From Bacteroidales bacterium (GTDB lineage Bacteria > Bacteroidota > Bacteroidia > Bacteroidales > GCA-2748055), in contig JAOZLK010000167.1 of the NCBI GenBank assembly GCA_029934875.1, positions 1-8,245 of the forward strand: 8,245 nt of DNA, read 5' to 3'. The notes beneath the pieces were generated by a model. It searched no databases and was not told the DNA's origin. It was given only the letters and a program-made list of their open reading frames with translations. The position numbers and the translations under genes were made by a program. Below, piece by piece: positions 1 to 5,095 of the stretch (positions are counted from its first letter, which is position 1; each line of letters begins with the position of its first letter).

Positions 1-67
1 TGATCACGTAAGCCACAAGCAGGATCAGTAAATCAATGATTAACAGCCCGGTTTTATTCTTCTTCAT
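1..67 (-). CDS. N-terminus of a membrane protein, possibly a polysaccharide-synthesis enzyme (partial, runs off left edge)
   Basis: Reading the minus strand from an ATG at 67-65 gives 22 open codons to the window edge. The peptide starts MKKNKTG and continues with LLIIDLLILLVAYVI. A short positively charged head followed by a hydrophobic helix with one embedded Asp is typical of an inner-membrane segment. The pattern resembles the first membrane helix of polyprenyl-phosphate sugar transferases and of CapD-like nucleotide-sugar dehydratases in Bacteroidota, but 22 residues cannot fix a family. It is divergent from cysQ, with 97 bases between the two starts. That the frame is real is moderately supported; the product assignment is a guess from one helix and genomic context. 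Confidence 0.5.
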   Translation of the reverse strand, partial: MKKNKTGLLIIDLLILLVAYVI

Positions 68-123
68 CAGATTGTATTCCGCTATTAAATTAGTAAGAAA
101 TCTTCAATGCTGGATACAGGTTA

Positions 124-140
124 TCAACCACAAAGGTTGA
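124..140. promoter_or_regulatory. Short inverted repeat between divergent genes
   Basis: TCAACC (124-129) and GGTTGA (135-140) form a perfect 6-base inverted repeat around a 5-base spacer. It sits in the 97-base gap between the left-edge minus-strand gene and cysQ, 24 bases ahead of the cysQ ATG. It could be an operator for either gene or a small hairpin in a transcript leader. Repeats this short arise by chance, so the call is weak. I saw no clear TAnnTTTG box with proper -33 spacing for cysQ; the nearest is TAACTTCG at 152-159, one mismatch from the consensus. Confidence 0.25.
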
Positions 141-164
141 AGAATATTTAATAACTTCGCATGT

Positions 165-959
165 ATGAAAAATATCTACACCCTGGCTGTCCGGGCCGCA
201 GTTGAAGCCGGGAAAGCAATCCTCGATGTATATGAAAGCGAGGATTTTGAGGTTGAACATAAATCGGATAAATCCCCCCTAACCCTTGCAGACAGGAGGG
301 CACATGAGATCATTGCTGCTGCGCTTAGTAAAAGCGACATCCCTGTTCTGAGTGAGGAAGGGAAGGAGATTGCCTTTATGAACCGCAGCTGGTGGTCAGA
401 GTTCTGGCTGGTTGATCCCCTTGACGGTACAAAGGAATTTATAAACCGTAATGGCGAGTTTACCGTGAACATTGCCCTGATTAAAGAGGGCAAAGCAACT
501 TTTGGGGTGGTCTATGCCCCCTTTCTTAAGACACTCTACGTGGGCCTTGAGGGCAGTGGAGCCTATCGCTGTACGAATGAAAAGAATTTCACACAGCCCT
601 TCGACTACCTGATCCAGTTTTCAGATCCCCTTCCTGCCGCTGAGGCAGATGACAAATATTTCAGGGTGGTGGCCAGCAGGTCACATTATAACCAGGAGAC
701 CCGCGATTTCGTGGAGAAACTTGATAAGGGTGGAAAAGAGCTCTCGCTTGTTAACTCGGGCAGCTCATTGAAGCTTTGCATGGTCGCCGCCGGTGATGCG
801 GAAATCTATCCCAGGCTGGGTCCCACCATGGAGTGGGATACAGGTGCTGCCCAAGCAGTGGTAAAGGCCGCCGGGAAAAATGTTTACCGTGTCGATAACG
901 GTGAGGAACTGGAATACAACAAAGAAAACCTTCTCAATCCTTTTTTCGTAGTAAGATAG
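165..959 (+). CDS. cysQ: 3'(2'),5'-bisphosphate nucleotidase CysQ
   Basis: CysQ hydrolyses 3'-phosphoadenosine 5'-phosphate (PAP), the by-product of PAPS-using reactions, to AMP and phosphate. It belongs to the Mg2+-dependent, Li+-sensitive inositol monophosphatase superfamily and acts in the cytoplasm. The 264-residue length is normal. Visible motifs are the KSDKSPLTLAD segment (about 33-43), the metal-binding Glu pair in SEEG (63-66), the signature DPLDGTKEF (84-92) with the catalytic Asp residues, GSSLKLC (199-205), and EWDTGAAQA (223-231), whose Asp is the third metal ligand. The ATG at 165 is well placed for the first helix. No obvious Shine-Dalgarno precedes it, as is usual in Bacteroidota. 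A cysC gene lies about 3.5 kb away on the other strand, so both ends of PAPS turnover are in the window. The family is certain; preference for PAP over inositol phosphates is inferred from the CysQ-like length and motifs. Confidence 0.93.
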   Translation: MKNIYTLAVRAAVEAGKAILDVYESEDFEVEHKSDKSPLTLADRRAHEIIAAALSKSDIPVLSEEGKEIAFMNRSWWSEFWLVDPLDGTKEFINRNGEFTVNIALIKEGKATFGVVYAPFLKTLYVGLEGSGAYRCTNEKNFTQPFDYLIQFSDPLPAAEADDKYFRVVASRSHYNQETRDFVEKLDKGGKELSLVNSGSSLKLCMVAAGDAEIYPRLGPTMEWDTGAAQAVVKAAGKNVYRVDNGEELEYNKENLLNPFFVVR

Positions 960-974
960 ATGGGGCATTTTTCG

Positions 975-1006
975 TGCAACCATATAATACGAACACTGGT
1001 CATCTA
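975..1006 (+). promoter_or_regulatory. Candidate ECF-type (self-regulated) promoter of the sigma gene
   Basis: TGCAACC (975-981) is followed after 17 bases by GTCATCTAA (999-1007). An AAC-containing upstream element and a GTC-containing downstream element at 16-17 base spacing are the general form of ECF sigma promoters, and ECF genes are often autoregulated. Transcription would begin near 1010-1014, just before the ATG at 1019. This favours that start over an in-frame GTG at 974, which would lie upstream of the promoter. The match is by eye against a remembered pattern; a TATAAT-like hexamer at 983-988 also lies inside and could be coincidental. Confidence 0.42.
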
Positions 1007-1018
1007 ACTGAACCGTTA

Positions 1019-1570
1019 ATGGATATCCATAAGGAGATACTTGCGGGGTGTATCAAGGGTGAGTCTTCAGCTCAACAAAAGCTGTTTGACGCATACTCCC
1101 GTTTGTTACTTGGGGTATGCAATCGATATACCACCAATATCGAGGAGGCGGAGGATATTCTGCAGGAGGGTTTCGTGAAAATCTTTCTGAATATTAAAGA
1201 GTTCAAGGGTGATGCTCCGATATTAGCCTGGATGCGCAGGATTATGATAAATACGGCCATTACCCATTATCATAAGATGAAGAAGCACAGGTATCACGAC
1301 GACCTGGATGAGGTGAAGGAGACCAAATTTGATGATTGCCGTTGGGAGGATTCCGACTTCACCAGGGAGGAGCTGTACAATGTGATACATCGGATGCCGG
1401 AGGGATACAGAATGGTATTTATGCTCTACGCAGTTGAAGGGTACAAACACCGTGAGATTGCCGAGATCTTAGGAATTGATGAGAATACCAGCAAGTCGCA
1501 GTTCAGCCGGGCCAGGAGGTGGCTGCAGGAGCGACTCATAAAGATTAAGGAAAGCGAAAAGAGAAGATGA
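1019..1570 (+). CDS. ECF-family RNA polymerase sigma factor (sigma-70 family)
   Basis: The protein is 183 residues, a usual ECF length, and has only sigma regions 2 and 4. Region 2 covers about residues 20-90 and includes EAEDILQEGFVKIF (43-56), the core-binding helix typical of ECF factors, and WMRRIMINTAI (71-81), the -10 recognition helix. Region 4 covers about 122-175 with the helix-turn-helix HREIAEILGIDENTSKSQFS (144-163), which reads the -35 element. No region 1 or 3 is present. I chose the ATG at 1019 because a GTG 45 bases upstream would add an unconserved tail and would overlap the candidate promoter. The stop codon overlaps the next gene's ATG (ATGA, 1567-1570), implying translational coupling to a membrane-anchored partner, the usual arrangement of sigma and cognate anti-sigma factor. 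Regulon and inducing signal cannot be read from sequence. Confidence 0.92.
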   Translation: MDIHKEILAGCIKGESSAQQKLFDAYSRLLLGVCNRYTTNIEEAEDILQEGFVKIFLNIKEFKGDAPILAWMRRIMINTAITHYHKMKKHRYHDDLDEVKETKFDDCRWEDSDFTREELYNVIHRMPEGYRMVFMLYAVEGYKHREIAEILGIDENTSKSQFSRARRWLQERLIKIKESEKRR

Positions 1571-2925
1571 GTAATCATCAAAACATAGAAGAACTGTTCC
1601 GGTCCAAACTGGGCGAAGCGGAAATCACTCCCTCAAAGGGGGCCTGGAAGGGTGTGCATCGTCAGCTGCGCATGAAGAAGTTCCTGCGTTTTGATGCGGG
1701 CAGTTTTAACGCCTGGTATGCTGGGGCCCTGCTGGTGGCAGGTGCAACAGCCGTGGTGCTTCTGGGCACGAACCAGCCCGAAGGCCAGGCGGAGGCAGAG
1801 CTCACACCCACTGTTATTGAGGAGATCCGTGAAAAAAATACTGAAGGCCTCAGCCGGGAGGAGAAAAGGGTTGAGAAAAGGGAGGAGAAAAAGGTAGAGC
1901 TTAAGGTAGAGAAAAGAAAAAGGGCAGCAGCCACTAAGGAAATTGACCGGGAGCTCATTGAATCTACTAAAGAGAATAAGAAAAAGGAAGAAGAAAAGGA
2001 AGCTCCCCGGGAGCAGTCACCCGCGACAGAAGTGCAGGAAGAGCCTGAAGAAATGGAGGATAAGGATAGCATTCTTAATATCCATGGCCCGGTGGCGCAC
2101 TTCACCGCTTCAGAAACAATGGGCTGCGCTCCGCTGAGGGTGGAGTTCCGCTCTTCGAGTGTCTATGCCTCCTCTCTTTCCTGGAATTTTGGCAATGGAA
2201 CCTTCTCGCAAGAAAGTGATCCGGTTTACACCTTTGAAAATGCAGGAATTTATGCTGTGGCCCTGAATGCCTTTGGGACCGGGGGAGATTCAGCCGTGTA
2301 CTACGAGGTCATCAGGGTTTACCCTGCACCAGTGGCCGGCTTCGAACTTGGGGAAGATATTCAGCAGGCCGATGGCAGCTTATCCACGGAACTGATGAAC
2401 TATTCTACCGGGGCCTATTCTTACAGCTGGGAGATGTTATCTGAAGAGCAGACAAAGGTGGGTGACTGGTCTTCCAACGAGTTCCAACCCACTTACTCAA
2501 ACAGAGATATTCCCGAAGAGGCTGGTCTGATCAGCCTTGAGGTATTGAACGAACACGGATGTACCGACACCGCCTTTGCAGAAATCAGGGATCTCAGCAC
2601 TGAGCGTCATGATATAACTTTCCCCACCGTCTTCAGTGGAAATTCCACCGGTCCAAACGGCGGTTACTATACTCCCAACGACCTGCGCCTGGATATCTTT
2701 CATCCCCACTTCAGCGAACAGCCGGCAGAATACCAGCTGAGGGTGTATTCGAAAATGGGAGAAGTAATTTTTGAGACCAGGGATATTCTGCAGGGATGGG
2801 ACGGTTACTACATGCAGACTGCAGCAGCCAGCGGGGTTTACCTATGGGTGGCCACGGGAACCTGGCATAATGGTGGCACCTTTAATCTTAAGGGAGATGT
2901 GACCCTCCTCTGGAGCAGTCGCTAG
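1567..2925 (+). CDS. Membrane-anchored anti-sigma-like protein with PKD domain and T9SS type-B (CHU_C) C-terminal domain
   Basis: This 452-residue protein is probably the partner of the preceding ECF sigma factor. Residues 1-40 form a soluble head with IEELFRSKLGEAE and a GAWKGV segment, the style of cytoplasmic head seen in Bacteroidetes anti-sigma-like proteins. One membrane helix follows at about 48-67. Residues 80-165 are rich in Lys and Glu, with no Cys, and look like an extended or coiled spacer. A PKD-type domain spans about 173-253 (core WNFGNGTFSQ, then PVYTFENAGIYAVAL). A second beta-sandwich-like stretch lies at about 255-340. The C-terminus (351-450) matches the gliding-motility-associated/CHU_C domain: FPTVF, GPNGGYYTPNDLRLDIFHP, YQLRVYSKMGEVIFET, GWDGYY, GVYLW and KGDVTLLW. 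CHU_C domains normally direct secreted proteins to the type IX system, yet no cleavable signal peptide is seen here. The anti-sigma role is inferred from operon position and topology; an envelope structural or adhesion role is the alternative. Confidence 0.78.
   Translation: MSNHQNIEELFRSKLGEAEITPSKGAWKGVHRQLRMKKFLRFDAGSFNAWYAGALLVAGATAVVLLGTNQPEGQAEAELTPTVIEEIREKNTEGLSREEKRVEKREEKKVELKVEKRKRAAATKEIDRELIESTKENKKKEEEKEAPREQSPATEVQEEPEEMEDKDSILNIHGPVAHFTASETMGCAPLRVEFRSSSVYASSLSWNFGNGTFSQESDPVYTFENAGIYAVALNAFGTGGDSAVYYEVIRVYPAPVAGFELGEDIQQADGSLSTELMNYSTGAYSYSWEMLSEEQTKVGDWSSNEFQPTYSNRDIPEEAGLISLEVLNEHGCTDTAFAEIRDLSTERHDITFPTVFSGNSTGPNGGYYTPNDLRLDIFHPHFSEQPAEYQLRVYSKMGEVIFETRDILQGWDGYYMQTAAASGVYLWVATGTWHNGGTFNLKGDVTLLWSSR
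1855..2060 (+). repeat. Purine-rich low-complexity tract encoding the Lys/Glu spacer
   Basis: The coding strand here is dominated by A and G, with recurring short units such as GAGAAAAGG, GAGGAGAAAAAGG and AAGAAAAAGG. It encodes alternating Glu-Lys-Lys and Glu-Lys-Arg runs (roughly residues 97-165 of the anti-sigma-like protein). The units are imperfect, so this is low complexity and not a clean tandem array. Such tracts can change length by slippage, which would lengthen or shorten the spacer between the membrane helix and the PKD domain. Confidence 0.6.
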
Positions 2926-2930
2926 ACTTG

Positions 2931-3773
2931 TCAGCCGTCAGAGAGCCAGGAGCGAATGTTCTCATCGTTTGCAAAATCGGGAAACATGGTGACTTTCACA
3001 GCCTCCTCAGGCTTGAAAAGGAATTTCTCGACTTCAATCTTTTTGTCTTCCCAATCGACGGATTTCAGTGCTTCCCTAAGCAGGGCAATATAGGTTTCTG
3101 GTCCGGTATAAGCCTGCTTTAACCTGCCATATTCCAACCTATTCTCAATATAGTCCACATCAGCTTTGCTGATTTTGACCAATTCAACGATATCGTAGAA
3201 ATCCCGACCTTTGGCTCTTTCGAGAATGGTACAAAGCTTGCTTGCTAAGATCATACCGTTTGGCGCACATACAATGGGTGAAAATACATCAAATCGGTTG
3301 AGAATGTGAGTATCGGGTTTGTAGCTAAACGAACCAAACTGCTGTTTTTCTGCATCAAGTTTTATGAAAAATTTCCGGTTTGGAACATCTTCCAGACCAA
3401 TGCGATCAAGTATTCCCGGAAAATTTATATAACGTGAATATGCGCCCTGCTTTCTAATCTTTTTATCCCTGTCAAGCTCTGCTTGAATATTCATCTTTTT
3501 AAAGCCATGCACCAGGCTTTCGCAAAGATCAAGGTGGTCAGCATCGTCGTATTGTCCAAGAATATCAAAATCAAGATCCTCTGAAAATCTTTTGAATCGG
3601 TCCACCAATCTAAGCTTGGTTCCGCCAATGAAGACCAGGTTCTTCTTGTAGGAACCCTGGTAAATCAATGAGAGGGTAAGACATTGAAGATATTCCTTGA
3701 CCATCGCACGGTATGCATTGATTCCCACAAGAGATTCATCAAATTGCTTCCTTATCTCTTCAAAACTAAGCAT
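2931..3773 (-). CDS. abiEii: AbiEii-type nucleotidyltransferase toxin
   Basis: A 280-residue protein of the AbiEii/DUF1814 (MNT-like nucleotidyltransferase) family, the toxin half of AbiE systems, which cause growth arrest and abort phage infection. The fold's first motif is FIGGTKLRLV (48-57), followed by RFSEDLDFDI (62-71), whose Asp residues would bind metal. FFIKLDAE (135-142) fits the third acidic/lysine motif. ASKLCTILERAKGRDFYDIV (177-196) is the conserved C-terminal K...RDxYD motif of the family. All expected key residues are present, so it should be active. Its ATG lies inside the end of the upstream gene (8-base overlap), the normal antitoxin-first AbiE order with translational coupling. 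Its stop is only 5 bases from the stop of the convergent anti-sigma gene. It is visibly more AT-rich than most of its neighbours. Confidence 0.9.
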   Translation of the reverse strand: MLSFEEIRKQFDESLVGINAYRAMVKEYLQCLTLSLIYQGSYKKNLVFIGGTKLRLVDRFKRFSEDLDFDILGQYDDADHLDLCESLVHGFKKMNIQAELDRDKKIRKQGAYSRYINFPGILDRIGLEDVPNRKFFIKLDAEKQQFGSFSYKPDTHILNRFDVFSPIVCAPNGMILASKLCTILERAKGRDFYDIVELVKISKADVDYIENRLEYGRLKQAYTGPETYIALLREALKSVDWEDKKIEVEKFLFKPEEAVKVTMFPDFANDENIRSWLSDG

Positions 3774-4389
3774 GATCGTATATATGGAGCATTGTGCTTA
3801 TTCTCTTTTCGAGCTTGAGGTTTTGGTAGCGGGAGAGATAATGCCTCAGTTTTTCTACCAGTATAACCTCGCTGAGGGCTGGTCCGTTTAGTCTAAGTTG
3901 AAGAATCTCCTGCTCTGTATTGTATTCAGGATGCAGGTAGAAGAAATCGATAAGTGCTTTTACAGGTTCAGCCATTCTTATTTTGCGATGATGATAAGCT
4001 GTCTCAATTAACTCATAAGCAAAGAAAAGATCGTTTTTAATACTTGAATATGAGTACGAGCTTCCAGCCATGGAAAGTCGGATTGTTCTATTTGTTGTTA
4101 GCGATGTTGTCATATAGACCCCTTCCGGGATGATTCCATGATAACTCAAAGCCGATTCCAGACTTATGTAGGATGGTTCATGAACTCTGTTAGCTATAAT
4201 CCAGGAGCTGTAATTTTCCTTTAGAAAGTCGGGAAGACAATACCATCCGTTCCTTAGCTTGATGATATAGTTTTTCTCTTGCCATTCATAAAGCCTCCTC
4301 TTGTCCAGTCCCGGGTATAAAAGTTCCAGTTCTCCAATGGAGAAGATTCCCATGGCTTTGACCCGCTCAAGAAACTCAAAAAGTATCAC
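3766..4389 (-). CDS. abiEi: AbiEi-type antitoxin / transcriptional regulator
   Basis: The antitoxin half of the AbiE pair. Up to 207 residues can be read. The N-terminus (about 4-52) is a winged helix-turn-helix: FSIGELELLYPGLDKRRLYE then IIKLRNGWYCLP, which is how AbiEi proteins bind their own promoter. The middle has EPSYISLESALSYHGIIPE (71-89), a hallmark of this family, and the C-terminal part has MAEPVKALIDFFYL (139-152). In studied AbiE systems the antitoxin represses the operon and counteracts the toxin without a stable complex (type IV). The longest reading begins at GTG 4389; the first ATG is at 4353 (residue 13). Because the candidate -7 box (4394-4401) lies only 4 bases before the GTG, either the transcript is leaderless or the ATG is the true start; the latter would cut the first helix of the winged domain. 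I favour the GTG only slightly. Confidence 0.86.
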   Translation of the reverse strand: MILFEFLERVKAMGIFSIGELELLYPGLDKRRLYEWQEKNYIIKLRNGWYCLPDFLKENYSSWIIANRVHEPSYISLESALSYHGIIPEGVYMTTSLTTNRTIRLSMAGSSYSYSSIKNDLFFAYELIETAYHHRKIRMAEPVKALIDFFYLHPEYNTEQEILQLRLNGPALSEVILVEKLRHYLSRYQNLKLEKRISTMLHIYDHA

Positions 4390-4390
4390 A

Positions 4391-4426
4391 ATGCAAATAT
4401 ACGTTAAAAATAACGTTAAAATGCAT
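4391..4426. promoter_or_regulatory. 36-base dyad, candidate AbiEi operator
   Basis: Two nested inverted repeats share exactly the same centre (between 4408 and 4409). The outer arms are ATGCA (4391-4395) and TGCAT (4422-4426). The inner arms are ACGTTA (4401-4406) and TAACGT (4411-4416), separated by AAAA. With one further matching pair, 12 of 18 arm positions are complementary. The right inner arm also lies in a perfect TAACGTTA palindrome (4411-4418). The dyad begins 2 bases upstream of the GTG start of the antitoxin gene and covers its candidate -7 box. Characterised AbiEi antitoxins bind inverted repeats in their promoter, so an autoregulatory operator is the likely role. Confidence 0.55.
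4394..4401 (-). promoter_or_regulatory. Candidate -7 promoter box of the abiE operon
   Basis: The minus strand reads TATATTTG here, a full match to the Bacteroidota housekeeping -7 consensus TAnnTTTG. A TTTG-type -33 element at the usual distance is not evident; only a T-rich run occurs there. Initiation would fall at or within a few bases of the GTG at 4389. The box lies inside the 36-base dyad, so a bound repressor would block it. Confidence 0.5.
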
Positions 4427-4445
4427 TAGACGAAAAGAAAAAATC

Positions 4446-5042
4446 CTAAAGGGTAATCCGGTCGATGATGGCGTTGAAGATGATATCCACCGATTCCTTG
4501 ATGCCTGTCACCGAGGTATCGATCTCCACATCCGGATTTTTCGGTGCTTCGAAAGGGGAGGAGATCCCCGTAAAATCTTTTATCTCACCCGCACGAGCCC
4601 TCTTGTAGAGACCCTTTACATCACGGTCCTCACATACAGCCAGGGGCGTGTTGAGGAAAATCTCGATAAAGTCTTCCTCGCCGATAATATTGCGTGCCAG
4701 GTTCCGGATTTCGTTGGTTGGACTGATGAAGGAGCAGATGGTGATCATGCCGGTGTTAATGAGAAGTTTGGATACCTCTGAAATACGCCGGATATTCTCA
4801 AGCCGGTCCTCTTCGGAAAACCCAAGGTTATTATTGATCCCGGTACGAATGTTATCCCCGTCAAGGACCTGGCAGAAGAACCTGTGGAAAAAGAGATCCT
4901 TCTCCAGGTTTGAAGCCAGGGTGGTCTTGCCCGAGCCCGACAGACCGGTGAACCAGATCACCTTTGCACTCTGACGGAGTATCTCCTCCTTCACTTTCCG
5001 GTCATAAATCCTGTCAAATACGGGGTAGATATTTTCTGTCAT
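4446..5042 (-). CDS. cysC: Adenylylsulfate (APS) kinase CysC
   Basis: CysC phosphorylates the 3'-hydroxyl of adenosine 5'-phosphosulfate with ATP to give PAPS, the sulfonate donor for reductive assimilation and for sulfotransferases. The 198-residue length is typical of a stand-alone bacterial enzyme. The Walker A loop is GLSGSGKT (33-40); LDGDNIR (60-66) binds APS; NLGFSEEDRLENIRRI (72-87) is the conserved helix; FISPTNE (105-111) holds the Ser corresponding to the phosphoserine of the E. coli enzyme; KGLYKRARAGEIKDFTGIS (143-161) is the nucleotide lid and APS contact region, followed by YE-type FEAP (164-167). All key residues are intact. The gene is 53 bases behind the wzi-like gene and may share its transcript. 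No cysD or cysN is in the window, so the ATP sulfurylase must lie elsewhere. Confidence 0.95.
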   Translation of the reverse strand: MTENIYPVFDRIYDRKVKEEILRQSAKVIWFTGLSGSGKTTLASNLEKDLFFHRFFCQVLDGDNIRTGINNNLGFSEEDRLENIRRISEVSKLLINTGMITICSFISPTNEIRNLARNIIGEEDFIEIFLNTPLAVCEDRDVKGLYKRARAGEIKDFTGISSPFEAPKNPDVEIDTSVTGIKESVDIIFNAIIDRITL

Positions 5043-5050
5043 ATTTTTTG

Positions 5051-5080
5051 CTCTTAAGAGTTTCTTATTTTAAAGATAAG
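5051..5080. promoter_or_regulatory. Two small palindromes just upstream of cysC
   Basis: CTCTTAAGAG (5051-5060) is a perfect 10-base palindrome ending 8 bases before the cysC ATG. Next to it, CTTAT (5064-5068) and ATAAG (5076-5080) form a 5-base inverted repeat. On the minus strand this second element includes TATCTTTA, one mismatch from the TAnnTTTG promoter box. Together they could be a cysC promoter with an operator, or a weak AT-rich hairpin after the wzi-like gene. There is no GC-rich stem with a T-run, so a strong terminator is not supported. Confidence 0.25.
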
Positions 5081-5095
5081 GATTCCGGGCCATTT

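Noticed and set aside
983..988. TATAAT hexamer as a standard sigma-70 -10 box for the sigma gene
   Set aside because: Bacteroidota housekeeping promoters use TAnnTTTG, and no TTGACA-like element is correctly spaced upstream; it falls inside the spacer of the better ECF-type candidate.
974..1018. Longer N-terminus of the sigma factor from GTG 974
   Set aside because: The extra 15 residues are not sigma-like and the GTG lies upstream of the candidate ECF promoter.
1662..2105. A 147-codon Ser/Phe-rich open frame on the minus strand
   Set aside because: It is the complement of the purine-rich Lys/Glu tract, which automatically gives Ser/Phe/Leu codons without stops.
4402..4418. Repeated CGTTA/TAACGTTA units considered as a transposon end or att site
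   Set aside because: No matching copy was seen at the other end of the AbiE pair near 2926, and no transposase or integrase is present. A promoter operator explains the symmetry better.
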